Shown here one piece after another: positions 49,534 through 58,546 of a stretch of 64,000 bases of DNA (position 1 is its first letter; each line of letters starts with the position of its first letter). The DNA comes from Saccharofermentans sp. Its GTDB lineage: Bacteria > Bacillota > Clostridia > Saccharofermentanales > Saccharofermentanaceae. The notes below the pieces were generated by a model that saw nothing but the letters and a program-made list of their open reading frames with translations, searched no databases and had not been told where the DNA came from. The position numbers and the translations under genes are program-made. The stretch lies in NCBI GenBank assembly GCA_024683485.1, contig JAIKYD010000040.1:1-64000 (forward strand), in the 5' to 3' direction.

Positions 49534-51524
49534 TATTCTTCATCAAGCATTTTATCAAGTCTGTTTTTCATCTGAAGATATAACATCTGATAGAACATTC
49601 TTCCATTTCCTCTCCATGCCTTTTCCATCAATTCAACGGCCTTTTTAAGATCAGCAATTCCAGCCCTGCCTTCTTTTAACTTACTGCGCAGATCATATGC
49701 ATTTGCCAGATCAGCCATATCTTCAAAGTCCCCGGTCTGAACACAGATTATTTCCAGGATATCAACCGCCTTATTTGCATATTCTAAAAGCATTCCATCA
49801 TCTTCACCTAGATTATGCCATGCGGATGCAAGAGAATAGACAGTCCTGCCAGCAGACCGCTTTAGGCCAATAGAATCATCCAAACTCATTAAAGTATCAA
49901 AAAATCTATGTGACTCTTCAAAATACCCGGCTGCTCTCTGTAATCTTTCACGGCATTTACCGGGATCATCAAAATCTTCCTCATTATAATCCACAAGCGA
50001 GAGCTGACCCTTCTTATACAGGTTTTCCCCGTAGTTTGCTGCCATATCAACTTCATACCCGTAGGTTTGGCAATAGTTCTCTATGCAGTCACAACCCTTA
50101 TCAAGAATCTCTATACGTGTTTTATTAGAAGCACCATCATATTCTGATACTTCGAAAAGAAGATTATAGTATTCAATCAGCTTCCTGGAATAATATTCCG
50201 GATCAGTTTTCCTGCATAGTGCGATATTCTGATATCCGCCGTTCAGCCATCCCTTAGTCGTGTCAAGCATCTTTTCCAAAACATCTTCAACATTACTTTC
50301 AACTGGTTGATTATTTGCAGAGGTTAAAACCGGTCTCCCGCGAAGCTCAACATATTGATCAATAAACAATCTGACCATAACAAAGATCTCTTCTGACAGA
50401 CATTTATAATCAGGTTCAACCTTATTTCTGTTAATGTTTACGAGGTGACCATAATACTTGAATTGCCAATTATTTGCTTTATCAAGATCCTTAGTTCTTC
50501 TGTTTCCATATCTGTAATATGCAACCAGCTGCTTATATGCATCTTCCGAGCCCTCATCTGCAGCTTTAGATAAATGTTCCAATGCATAACCGGAATTCTT
50601 TTCAGCAAGTATGCCATTCAGGAATGCCATACCAATACAATAATCTTTCTCGCATTTTTCCGTGTTATTTACATCATCAGGCAAACCGGATGAAATAATA
50701 GCTTCACTTATACTCTGTTCATCCAACTGAACAAGCTTTGGCAGGTTAATGAATTTAGACAGGAGATCAGTTTTATCAGTTTCAACAGCTTCGACAGGTA
50801 TTATCTTCTTGCCATTATTTACAGAATCCGGATACTCATGAACCATGACATAATTTCCATCCTCCAAAACAGAAGGAGTAACCAAAAGCATAACAATATC
50901 ACTGTTTTCCAGTTCGTTCTTTATCGCCAGATTATATTCTTCCCCCGGCACCAGAAATTCATCAAACCAGATCGCGACATCTCTTAACCTCTCGTCAGCA
51001 TGAACAGCCTTCATTATCTTCAAAGCATATTCCCTGTCTTTCTTGCGGTAGCTCAAAAACACTCTCGCTCTCACAGAATCCGATATCCGTTGCCTTAGAG
51101 AAGAATCGGCTAAAACCGAGTCAAGAAACAGCTTTAGTTTATCTTTAAACGGCAGTTCAGTAGCATCTTTCTCGAAAATATTGAGCGACTGCATTTTGCC
51201 AAAGTATTGCTCAAACAAAGTTCTGTTCAATCCCTGCAAAATTAACGGGAGAACAGGAATGCCGTTTTGATTTGCCAGATTGATCTCACGGTTTATATAC
51301 GGATCACTGTTAAACTTATCCTGGGAAACAGGAAAAACAAAGATATTCATGTGATTTAGAGAATCATCCTCATCTTCAGTTTCTCTGCAAAACATTACTG
51401 TATCCGCTCTTACAGAAAGAATCATCTCACAAACACGCTTGAAGAGTTCTTCATTGTCTTTGCAGCAGGCAATATAAATCTTGGGTTTATTTTGTATCTG
51501 AGCATTTGGAGGATATATTCTCAT
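49533..51524 (-). CDS. Tandem TIR-like protein with SEL1/TPR-like C-terminus
   Basis: From ATG 51524 (GAGGT seven bases upstream) the protein has 663 residues. Residues 14-115 look like a divergent TIR fold: KIYIACCKDNEE, then IFVFPVSQDKF and INREINLANQNGIPVLPLI. Residues 152-247 are a clear TIR domain: ARVFLSYRKKDREYAL, IWFDEFLVPGEEYNLAI, IVMLLVTPSVLEDGNYVMVHEYP. Glu 230 sits at the place of the NADase catalytic Glu. SEL1-like repeats follow (about 300-365, ALEHLSKAADEGSEDAYKQLV) and then helical TPR-like sequence to the end. There is no signal peptide. It has its own promoter and is the first gene of a two-gene unit with the RyR-like membrane protein. TIR proteins of this shape in bacteria cleave NAD or make cyclic ADP-ribose signals. 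Confidence 0.82.
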   Translation of the reverse strand: MRIYPPNAQIQNKPKIYIACCKDNEELFKRVCEMILSVRADTVMFCRETEDEDDSLNHMNIFVFPVSQDKFNSDPYINREINLANQNGIPVLPLILQGLNRTLFEQYFGKMQSLNIFEKDATELPFKDKLKLFLDSVLADSSLRQRISDSVRARVFLSYRKKDREYALKIMKAVHADERLRDVAIWFDEFLVPGEEYNLAIKNELENSDIVMLLVTPSVLEDGNYVMVHEYPDSVNNGKKIIPVEAVETDKTDLLSKFINLPKLVQLDEQSISEAIISSGLPDDVNNTEKCEKDYCIGMAFLNGILAEKNSGYALEHLSKAADEGSEDAYKQLVAYYRYGNRRTKDLDKANNWQFKYYGHLVNINRNKVEPDYKCLSEEIFVMVRLFIDQYVELRGRPVLTSANNQPVESNVEDVLEKMLDTTKGWLNGGYQNIALCRKTDPEYYSRKLIEYYNLLFEVSEYDGASNKTRIEILDKGCDCIENYCQTYGYEVDMAANYGENLYKKGQLSLVDYNEEDFDDPGKCRERLQRAAGYFEESHRFFDTLMSLDDSIGLKRSAGRTVYSLASAWHNLGEDDGMLLEYANKAVDILEIICVQTGDFEDMADLANAYDLRSKLKEGRAGIADLKKAVELMEKAWRGNGRMFYQMLYLQMKNRLDKMLDEE

Positions 51525-51560
51525 TAGCCATACCTCAAAAACAATTGATAAGACTTTTCT

Positions 51561-51569
51561 ATCATAACA
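51561..51569 (-). promoter_or_regulatory. Extended -10 promoter of the TIR/RyR unit
   Basis: TGTTATGAT (an extended -10 with TATGAT) lies 37 bases before the TIR start on the minus strand. The -35 region is T-rich but imperfect. The region 51525-51616 contains nothing else notable. Confidence 0.5.
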
Positions 51570-51616
51570 GACTTGTGTTCCATAAAAAACAATTTGCCGG
51601 AACACAAAGAATAAAG

Positions 51617-51649
51617 AGGCTGTCTCAAAACAAAGTACTGAGACAGCCT
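51617..51649 (-). terminator. Terminator-like hairpin after pheT
   Basis: Eleven-base arms AGGCTGTCTCA and TGAGACAGCCT enclose an eleven-base loop, then CTTTATTCTTTG follows on the minus strand. The stem is strong but the T-run is interrupted. It separates pheST from the TIR promoter. Confidence 0.7.
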
Positions 51650-51676
51650 GTATTATTCCGTTAACTGCTTATAACC

Positions 51677-54091
51677 TTACGACCGGAGTGTTACGCCGTA
51701 TTTCTCATTAAGATTATTCAGGATCGATGTGACAAAACCATCGATAACTTCAGGTGTGAATTCCTCATCCTTCGGCGTAAATACAACACTGAACGCAAGA
51801 CTCTTCTTGTTTCCGAGCTGTATTCCCTCATAAATATCAAAGAGTTCTATTTTCGATATATACCCGCATGAAGCCTTGATCTCCTTCTCGACCGCAGCAC
51901 ATGAGACCGATTTATCCATAACGAAGCAGAAATCACGCTTCTCCTCGAGGAACTTCGGAAGCGGTACAAACTTTCTTTCCTTGCCATAGTACTTGCTCAG
52001 TATCCTTAGATCGATCTCAGCAACATAAGCCGGAACTCTCATATCGAGTTCATCACAGATCTCATAGAGTACCTGACCCAGATAACCGACCTCTTCACCG
52101 TTGCAGATGACCTTGGCGGTTCTGCCGGGATGGAGGAACGGCTTAGAATCCTTCTCATAATCGAATTCAACATCCAGCGAATCAGCTATAACTGATACGA
52201 GGCCCTTTAAAGTAAAGAAATCTTCTTTCTCGCCGAAAACACCGATGCAAATCGTCTCACGCTCATCAGGATATTCTGTTAAAGGCAGCTCCTTCGGAAT
52301 GAACTTATTGCCCATCTCATAGATACGGCCGGACAGGATTCCGTTCTTCTGGTTACGTGCCATGGCCTTGATCATCTGTGGAGCAAGCGTCGTACGCATC
52401 AGGGAAAGATCAATATTGATAGGATTCATGATCTTGATCGCGAATCTCTCGGGAGCATCCTCCGGAAGTCTCAAAAGATCAAAGTCGGACGGCGAGAAAA
52501 ACGAATAATGTACACCTTCGTCAGCTCCGGCTGCGCAAAGATCACGCTTGATCTTGAGTTCTGAACGCTGCTTTAAGTCATAACCACCGCTTGTAACCTT
52601 TGCCGTAGGGATGAATGTAGGTGTGATGTGATCGTATCCATACATTCTGATAACTTCCTCAGCAACATCCTGATAAGATTCCATATCCACACGGTAACCC
52701 GGAATAGCGATCGTCAATTCATCTCCGTTAAGCTCGGGCGCAAAATTCAGATTGGTAAGAATGCGCACGATATCTTCATCAGGAACAGTAATTCCCAAAA
52801 CTCCGTTGACCTTCTTAACACTAACCGTCAGCTTCCAAGGCTCGATCGAATTGCCGGTATTAACATCGAAAGCGGTCTTGGATACTTTACCGCAGCCGAG
52901 TTCTTCGATGAGGTGCAGAGCACGCTTCATAGCCATGACTGTCGTGTATTCATCAACACCCTTGGAGAATCTCATGCTTGAATCAGAGACCTGACCAAGA
53001 GCCTTTGAACTTTTACGGATATTGTCATGCGCAAACTTTGCAGCTTCGAACATAACAGCATTTGTGGAATCAAGGATCTCTGAATTAAGACCACCCATTA
53101 TGCCTGCCAAAGCAACAGGCTTCCTGCCGTCGCAGATAACAAGATTATCTGATGTAAGAGCAAATTCCTTCTCATCAAGAGTAACGATCTTCTCGCCATT
53201 CTCAGCGCGGCGGACGTGTATCTCTCCTCCTTCCAGATACGAGTAATCGAAAGCATGCATCGGCTGGCCAAGCTCGTAAAGAACGTAATTCGTGATATCT
53301 ACAACATTTGAGATAGCAGAGCAACCGACCAAAGCGAGACGGCGCTTCATCCACGAAGGAGACTCAGCAATCTTAACATCCGAGACATAGTGTCCAATGT
53401 AGCGCGGACAAAGATCCGGGGCAGAAACACGGATATTGAAATCGATCGCAACATCGCTCTCCGTGTAATCAAGGGCGGGTTCCTTTACTGGCTTTCCAAG
53501 TACTGCCGCAACTTCTCTGGCGATACCGAAGATGCTCTGGCAGTCAGGTCTGTTTGCTGTAATGGAAACATCGAAAATATAATCGTCCAGACCCAGGATA
53601 GGCTTAACGTCTGCACCCGGAACAGAGTCTTCAGGAAGCACGAGAAGTCCGTTATAACCTGCACCCGGAAACATATCCTCAGTAACACCTATCTCAACAC
53701 CAGAACAGAGCATACCGAACGAATCGTAACCGCGGAGCTTGCCCTGACCGATCGTCATGAGTCCTTCAACTGTCTTATGGTCTTTTGCCGTAGCATAAAC
53801 CTGTGCACCGATCAAAGCCAAAGGATATTTGCCGCCTGCAGCAACATTATCCGCACCGCAGCAGATCTGCAAAACGCCATTCTCACCTGCATCAACAGTG
53901 CAAAGGTGAAGATGTGTGCCCTCAATAGCTTCACAGGTCTTAACTTCTCCGACAACGACCTTGCTGATATCCTTACCTACTTCGTACTTTTCTTCCACTT
54001 CGAAGCCGCAGCTGAAAAGCTTATTCTCAAGCTCGTCAGGTGTGACATCTATATCCACATATTCTTTAAGCCAGCTTAATGGTACTAACAT
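51677..54091 (-). CDS. pheT: Phenylalanyl-tRNA synthetase beta subunit
   Basis: The 804-residue subunit has the family start MLVPLSWLKEYVDIDV. An N-terminal tRNA-binding (EMAP-like) domain carries GADNVAAGGKYPLALIGA. The B3/B4 editing region (RPVALAGIMGG-like stretch KPVALAGIMGGLNSEI) and the B5 domain follow. The C-terminal anticodon-binding fold starts KFVPLPKFLEEKRDFCFVMD. It forms the alpha2-beta2 enzyme with PheS, whose gene is 20 bases upstream. Confidence 0.96.
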   Translation of the reverse strand: MLVPLSWLKEYVDIDVTPDELENKLFSCGFEVEEKYEVGKDISKVVVGEVKTCEAIEGTHLHLCTVDAGENGVLQICCGADNVAAGGKYPLALIGAQVYATAKDHKTVEGLMTIGQGKLRGYDSFGMLCSGVEIGVTEDMFPGAGYNGLLVLPEDSVPGADVKPILGLDDYIFDVSITANRPDCQSIFGIAREVAAVLGKPVKEPALDYTESDVAIDFNIRVSAPDLCPRYIGHYVSDVKIAESPSWMKRRLALVGCSAISNVVDITNYVLYELGQPMHAFDYSYLEGGEIHVRRAENGEKIVTLDEKEFALTSDNLVICDGRKPVALAGIMGGLNSEILDSTNAVMFEAAKFAHDNIRKSSKALGQVSDSSMRFSKGVDEYTTVMAMKRALHLIEELGCGKVSKTAFDVNTGNSIEPWKLTVSVKKVNGVLGITVPDEDIVRILTNLNFAPELNGDELTIAIPGYRVDMESYQDVAEEVIRMYGYDHITPTFIPTAKVTSGGYDLKQRSELKIKRDLCAAGADEGVHYSFFSPSDFDLLRLPEDAPERFAIKIMNPINIDLSLMRTTLAPQMIKAMARNQKNGILSGRIYEMGNKFIPKELPLTEYPDERETICIGVFGEKEDFFTLKGLVSVIADSLDVEFDYEKDSKPFLHPGRTAKVICNGEEVGYLGQVLYEICDELDMRVPAYVAEIDLRILSKYYGKERKFVPLPKFLEEKRDFCFVMDKSVSCAAVEKEIKASCGYISKIELFDIYEGIQLGNKKSLAFSVVFTPKDEEFTPEVIDGFVTSILNNLNEKYGVTLRS

Positions 54092-54111
54092 AGTTTCTGC
54101 CTCCTTTTGCC

Positions 54112-55155
54112 TTAGTCATCGATCTGTTCAAGCACGCGAAGATCTGACTCAAACAACAGTTTTATATTGTTGATGCCGTACTTGAGCATGGCAATACGAT
54201 CGATTCCGATTCCGAAAGCCAGACCGCTGTATTTGTCACTGTCGATACCGCAGCCTTCAAGAACTTTCTTGTTGACCACACCCGCACCGAGAACCTCGAT
54301 CCAGCCTGTTCCCTTACAGAGCTTGCAGCCCTTCCCGCCACACTGGAAGCAGCTTACATCAACTTCAACAGAAGGCTCCGTGAATGGGAAATATGAAGGA
54401 CGGAGACGTGTTCTGGTCTCTTCTCCGAATATTTTCTTAACAAATACATCGAGCATACCCTGAAGATCGCAAAGCGTGATGCCCTCATCTACAACGAGTC
54501 CTTCCATCTGTGAGAACATCGGGGAGTGTGTTGCATCGTCATCGGATCTGAAAACCTTACCGGGTGAGATGATCTTGATCGGAGGTTTCTGTGATTCCAT
54601 AACATGAACCTGACCTGCAGATGTTTGTGTTCTCAAAAGGAACTCAGGGCTTAAATAGAAAGTATCCTGCATATCACGTGATGGATGATCCTGAGGAATA
54701 TTAAGAGCCGTGAAATTATAGTGATCAGTCTCTATCTCATTTCCCTCATAAACCGAGAAACCCATTGAACCGAAGATATCAACGATCTGGTTTCTTACCT
54801 GGGTATTAGGATGGAGATATCCTTTCTTAAGTTTCTTCTCAGGCAGGGTAACATCAATGGTCTCAGCTTCATAACGCGCCTTCTGCTCAGCGGCTTTGAA
54901 CTGAGCATCCAAAGTATCGAATTTATCCTGAGCCCAGTTTCTGATCTCGTTGACCATCTTTCCGTAATCGGCCTTGAGTTCTTTAGGGATCTTGCCCATC
55001 TCCTTCATAAGAGATCCGATCTTGCCTTCCTTTGAGTCCATGACACTCTTTCTGTACTCAAATATCCCTTTTGAGCTGTTGATCTCTGTAAGATCACTCT
55101 CGATCTTGCTCCTGATCCCGGACAGCTTCTCTTTTAATTCGTTTAGTTCAGTCAT
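54112..55155 (-). CDS. pheS: Phenylalanyl-tRNA synthetase alpha subunit
   Basis: From ATG 55155 ([11 protein letters not shown], preceded by AAGGAGGAGGAGAAC) the subunit has 347 residues; the track start adds seven residues. It has an N-terminal coiled coil, then class II motifs: [12 protein letters not shown] (motif 1 and 2 region), [18 protein letters not shown] (motif 2) and [18 protein letters not shown] (motif 3). A zinc-binding-like [17 protein letters not shown] insertion is present. Expression is controlled by the T-box leader directly upstream. Confidence 0.97.
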   Translation of the reverse strand: MTELNELKEKLSGIRSKIESDLTEINSSKGIFEYRKSVMDSKEGKIGSLMKEMGKIPKELKADYGKMVNEIRNWAQDKFDTLDAQFKAAEQKARYEAETIDVTLPEKKLKKGYLHPNTQVRNQIVDIFGSMGFSVYEGNEIETDHYNFTALNIPQDHPSRDMQDTFYLSPEFLLRTQTSAGQVHVMESQKPPIKIISPGKVFRSDDDATHSPMFSQMEGLVVDEGITLCDLQGMLDVFVKKIFGEETRTRLRPSYFPFTEPSVEVDVSCFQCGGKGCKLCKGTGWIEVLGAGVVNKKVLEGCGIDSDKYSGLAFGIGIDRIAMLKYGINNIKLLFESDLRVLEQIDD

Positions 55156-55191
55156 GTTCTCCTCCTCCTTACACATTTTCGCCGAAGATTA

Positions 55192-55467
55192 TAAAAATCC
55201 CATGGCAACTGTTAATTGCCATGGGACGAATAAGCATTATTTGCACCTTCGCGGTACCACCCATGTTCGGAAGTTTCTATAAACTATCCGCACTTTAAAA
55301 GCGCCGTAATGCTGCGCCATACATCTGCTTAGTCAGTAGTAATTACCGTTTCCGCAAGAATGCTCCAGTGTTGAAATTCATCTTAATACCCCGGGATCGT
55401 GCTTTCAGCCGGTGACACGACTCTCTTTTCCTGTCATAGTAAGACTACTTACGCACCTTCATTGCAT
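55192..55467 (-). promoter_or_regulatory. T-box leader (tRNA-Phe-sensing) of pheST
   Basis: The minus strand contains the conserved T-box sequence GGGTGGTACCGCG (55250-55262), a stem I region with the AGAGAGTC-type start, and a candidate specifier TTC (Phe codon) in GAATTTCAACA. A strong terminator hairpin with CCCATGGCAA/TTGCCATGGG arms and ATTTTT (55193-55225) is next. Uncharged tRNA-Phe should pair with the T-box and specifier and allow read-through into pheS. This explains the whole gene-free stretch 55156-55516. Confidence 0.92.
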
Positions 55468-55473
55468 TGCCTA

Positions 55474-55501
55474 TTGTTATATGAAAAACCAAAAAAGTCA
55501 A
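55474..55501 (-). promoter_or_regulatory. Promoter of the pheST T-box transcript
   Basis: TTGACT (55496-55501), a 16-base spacer and TAACAA (55474-55479) lie on the minus strand just upstream of the T-box leader. Confidence 0.6.
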
Positions 55502-55516
55502 GCAAACAGAGCCTTC

Positions 55517-56176
55517 TTACATATCAAAGAAGGGATTGTTCGCGATTTCATAGCCGACAGTCGAAGCAGGGCCATGACCCGGATAGATCCTTAGTTCAGG
55601 ATCGAGTTTGCTAATACGTCTTATGGAATCAACCATTTCCTTTGCTGATCCCCCCGGCATATCCGTACGGCCTACCGATCCGCAGAACACGGTATCACCG
55701 GTAAAGAGCAGCTCATCTCCTTCATTGTTTACAAGAAAACATACACTTCCCCTTGTATGTCCGGGTGTCTCGAAAACCTTGATCTCAATATCACTGTCTT
55801 TATATATGTTTTGTCCGTACATGCCGGCAACATTGGTAAACTTAAAATTGTAAAGGACCTGATATCCGTCCATATAGGAACAGTTCATGTATCCGTTGAC
55901 CAAAAGATCCTTATCGTTACTGCTGAAAAAGACCTTGGCTGTCGGATATGCATCCTGCCATTCATCAATATATTTGATGTGATCGTGGTGACCATGAGTG
56001 ATAAGGATACCTTTCAAATGGCATTCGCCCTTTGAAAGTCCGGGCAGTTCAGCAAATACCTCTGCCTTCTCTGGTGAAACAGAAGGATCTACAACAATAA
56101 TACCGGTCTGGCCGGTGATTAGATACATATTTGATTCGAGAGGTCCCAGCGGGACAGTAATCAGCCTGCGTTCCAT
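55517..56176 (-). CDS. Metallo-beta-lactamase-fold hydrolase (glyoxalase II-like)
   Basis: The 219-residue protein has the complete metal site: ITHGHHDHI (H-x-H-x-D-H), PGHTRGSVCFL and GDTVFCGSVGR. The ending IYPGHGPASTVGYEIANNPFF is typical of YcbL-like members. Most such proteins are thioester or lactone hydrolases. A role in methylglyoxal or glutathione-type detoxification is suggested only by the overlapping methylglyoxal-synthase-like gene upstream. The start overlaps that gene by 16 bases, with a poor ribosome site, so translation is likely coupled. Confidence 0.88.
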   Translation of the reverse strand: MERRLITVPLGPLESNMYLITGQTGIIVVDPSVSPEKAEVFAELPGLSKGECHLKGILITHGHHDHIKYIDEWQDAYPTAKVFFSSNDKDLLVNGYMNCSYMDGYQVLYNFKFTNVAGMYGQNIYKDSDIEIKVFETPGHTRGSVCFLVNNEGDELLFTGDTVFCGSVGRTDMPGGSAKEMVDSIRRISKLDPELRIYPGHGPASTVGYEIANNPFFDM

Positions 56177-56553
56177 TCGCGGTAATCAAGAGCTCCGCTT
56201 TCTATAGCGGTAATAAGGATCTCTGCGGATGCTATATTGGTCGCATAAGGAATAGTATTCTGGTCACAAACATCCAAAAGCTCAAACGGATTGGATTCTC
56301 CAACCTGACGTCCGTCTCTTAAATAGATAACACAGTCAATTCCGTTATACTCAGCTCTTGAAGCGAGTTGCTCAAAGCCGCTGGAATAATCTACGGAAAG
56401 TCCCGAGACATCAAGATCCGCAGCAGATTTGAGGAGTTTGGCCGTGTTGTAAACGGAGATGAGCTGATGTTTCTCAAGCAAAGGCTTATAGGCAATGCAG
56501 AAATTGACCAGAAGCTCGGTCTTCCTGTTGTCGGCCATCAAAACTATTTTCAT
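56161..56553 (-). CDS. Methylglyoxal-synthase-like protein with eroded active site
   Basis: From ATG 56553 (GGGAGAT upstream) the protein has 130 residues and the overall fold pattern of methylglyoxal synthase: KIVLMADNRKTELLVNF, the RDG turn and PYATNIASAEILI. However, the T-G-T-T-G phosphate loop is YNTAK, and G-G-D-Q-Q, with its catalytic Asp, is SGFEQ. The second Asp (R-D) is kept. It may therefore be inactive, altered in substrate, or a sugar-phosphate sensor. It precedes and overlaps the metallo-hydrolase gene. The 42 extra N-terminal residues in the track have no ribosome site and overlie the promoter. Confidence 0.7.
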   Translation of the reverse strand: MKIVLMADNRKTELLVNFCIAYKPLLEKHQLISVYNTAKLLKSAADLDVSGLSVDYSSGFEQLASRAEYNGIDCVIYLRDGRQVGESNPFELLDVCDQNTIPYATNIASAEILITAIESGALDYREWNAG

Positions 56554-56583
56554 CCGAAATCTCCCATTAAAACAGATAAACAA

Positions 56584-56612
56584 ATTGTACAGTAAAACGC
56601 ATTTTAGAGCAA
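56584..56612 (-). promoter_or_regulatory. Promoter of the methylglyoxal-synthase-like / hydrolase pair
   Basis: TTGCTC (56607-56612), a 17-base spacer and TACAAT (56584-56589) are 31 bases upstream of the start at 56553. Confidence 0.65.
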
Positions 56613-56690
56613 CAGTATTTATAACAAACTCACAAATTAGCAGAATAGGAATTACGTCTGGGCAAAACAACTCGTGCAAATCAAAGCATT

Positions 56691-58532
56691 TTACGGATTA
56701 GTACAATAACCTTCGGAGTTAAAATTATAGTTTTTGCCATCTATCTTATAAGTACCGCTCTTTGCATACCAACCACTGCTATCCTGATAGTACCATCCTA
56801 CGGAATTTTTATACCATTTTGCTTTAGGCTCATAAGTCCAGGAACCGTTATCATTAAGCCAATATCCCGAACAGTATTCATTTGCTGCCATGCTTCCATC
56901 CGGTTTAAAGTAATACCATATTGTTCCGATTTTCTGCCAGCCGGTCTTCATAGCACCACTCGAATCAAGATAATACCAAAGCCCGTTTATTTGTAACCAA
57001 CCGCTTCTCATTGCACCGTCTTTGCCGAGAAAAAACCATTTGCCACCATCCAACTGCCAGCCAGTGAGCATTACACCTGTTCTGTCAAAAAGATACCAGG
57101 ATCCGACTCTGTACCAACCGGTTGCTTTAGAACCATTCTTATCATAGTAGTACCACTTACCATTCTCTTTTGACCATGTTGATTTCTTGCCGGCAACAGG
57201 TGTTGGTGTTACGGAGGGTTTCTTTGTCGGCTCTTTAGTGGGCGCCGGTGTTGCAGTCGGCTTCTTTGTAGGAGTCGGATCAGCAATTAATACCGGAACA
57301 CCCAGCTTTACAGGGGCGCTGGCAAAATCAGTTTCAGCCTCCGCATTAATATCTTCAGCAAGAATATATACATAGTACTTGGTGTTCCAGTCTTTCAGTT
57401 TAAGAGAAGCCGGAAGTACAAATGTACCGGTACCGTTCTTTCCGTACAAGCCGTCTAACCCGTCGTAATAAAGTATATTTGCGTTATTCGAGTTTTCTGT
57501 TTTGTACTCTTTATCTAGTATCAGGACGGAGGCACGTGTAGCCGTATCCGCATTCGTTCCAGTAATGGTATAAGGAACAGTTACTTTTGTTCCTGATACA
57601 GATACTTTCTTTCCTTCTTGAATGGCAATCTTAAGACCGCTGTCCTTAAATGTAAGTTTAAAAGTGTCTGAACGATTGCCAACGGAAGATGCAAATATTA
57701 TATTTTTCTGATAGACATTTATTGCAGGAGCAACGCCATTAGAGAACTTTATTGTTTCTTCATACAATTGACCATCATCAGTCACAAGACTAATAACTCT
57801 TGACAAGTCGGGATCAGCTGAACGCAAAAACCAGGTAAAACCCTTACCGCTTTTCAAACGATTATCCACGCTGTGGTAACCATATGTTTCGTGAGAACCC
57901 AATTTATAGGCAACATCTGAAGTCCATCCGCAATCAGATGAGTATCCATACGCTTCATTCATTACTTCTCCTGCATCGAGAAGAAACACTTTATCATTTA
58001 CACTTACTGGTGAAACATAATACCATTCTTCATATGAACCTGGAGCATACACCACATTTCCATTTCCCGTACTTGTAGCAATGACACTTCTCTCCCGTTC
58101 TGAAAATGAATCCTCATAAAATGTAGTGTTAAGATAATCTCTTAAATCGCTTTTCTCCCAGTTATTTGATTCTTTATCAAACTCTGAAGAGAATAGTGTT
58201 TCGTCACTATCAAGAAACAGGGCCTTTTCAGACGTATATACAGTACAGTCTTTTTGCAATACACGGAATTTTAAATCTCTTCTGCCATAGTATTGCTTAG
58301 TATACTCACCAAAATACACATAGCTTCCAGACCACGGTGAATTCACATCTTCCGGTACGGCAGGATTAGTTATTACAGAAATACCAAGATAAGTATTATC
58401 CTGATTTTTTGTTCCTTCAGCAAGAACTGTTTCATCAGTTCCGGTAATTCTCGGAAAGAACGCAATCATTACAGCTGCAACCATTACAACTGAGACTGCT
58501 TTTCGAACAAGTGAAGAAAAATGCGCTCTCAT
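56691..58532 (-). CDS. Secreted surface protein: DUF6273-like domain plus cell-wall-binding repeats
   Basis: From ATG 58532 (AAGGAG upstream, overlapping the GH13 stop) the protein has 613 residues; the track start is inside GH13. A signal peptide (AVSVVMVAAVMIAFFP) is followed by a DUF6273-like domain (about 75-290: FRVLQKD, SDLRDYLNTTFYEDSFSERE, FTWFLRSADPD). Then come an unrecognised beta-rich region, a Pro/Thr linker (TPTKKPTATPAPTKEP) and about eight choline-binding-type repeats (GKWYYYDKNGSKATGWY, WYYLDSSGAMKTGWQ). Such repeats bind teichoic-acid choline or related wall polymers. It begins 14 bases after the glycosidase gene and is probably the last gene of the glycogen operon. Confidence 0.85.
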   Translation of the reverse strand: MRAHFSSLVRKAVSVVMVAAVMIAFFPRITGTDETVLAEGTKNQDNTYLGISVITNPAVPEDVNSPWSGSYVYFGEYTKQYYGRRDLKFRVLQKDCTVYTSEKALFLDSDETLFSSEFDKESNNWEKSDLRDYLNTTFYEDSFSERERSVIATSTGNGNVVYAPGSYEEWYYVSPVSVNDKVFLLDAGEVMNEAYGYSSDCGWTSDVAYKLGSHETYGYHSVDNRLKSGKGFTWFLRSADPDLSRVISLVTDDGQLYEETIKFSNGVAPAINVYQKNIIFASSVGNRSDTFKLTFKDSGLKIAIQEGKKVSVSGTKVTVPYTITGTNADTATRASVLILDKEYKTENSNNANILYYDGLDGLYGKNGTGTFVLPASLKLKDWNTKYYVYILAEDINAEAETDFASAPVKLGVPVLIADPTPTKKPTATPAPTKEPTKKPSVTPTPVAGKKSTWSKENGKWYYYDKNGSKATGWYRVGSWYLFDRTGVMLTGWQLDGGKWFFLGKDGAMRSGWLQINGLWYYLDSSGAMKTGWQKIGTIWYYFKPDGSMAANEYCSGYWLNDNGSWTYEPKAKWYKNSVGWYYQDSSGWYAKSGTYKIDGKNYNFNSEGYCTNP

Positions 58533-58546
58533 TGTCACTAATCTCC

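Noticed and set aside
51617-51649. Insertion-sequence end (GGCTGTCTCA-type inverted repeat)
   Set aside because: It is a simple hairpin at the pheT end with no transposase or paired second end; terminator is the simpler reading.
53390-54079. Plus-strand ORF of 229 residues opposite pheT
   Set aside because: Shadow of pheT with no start signal or family match.
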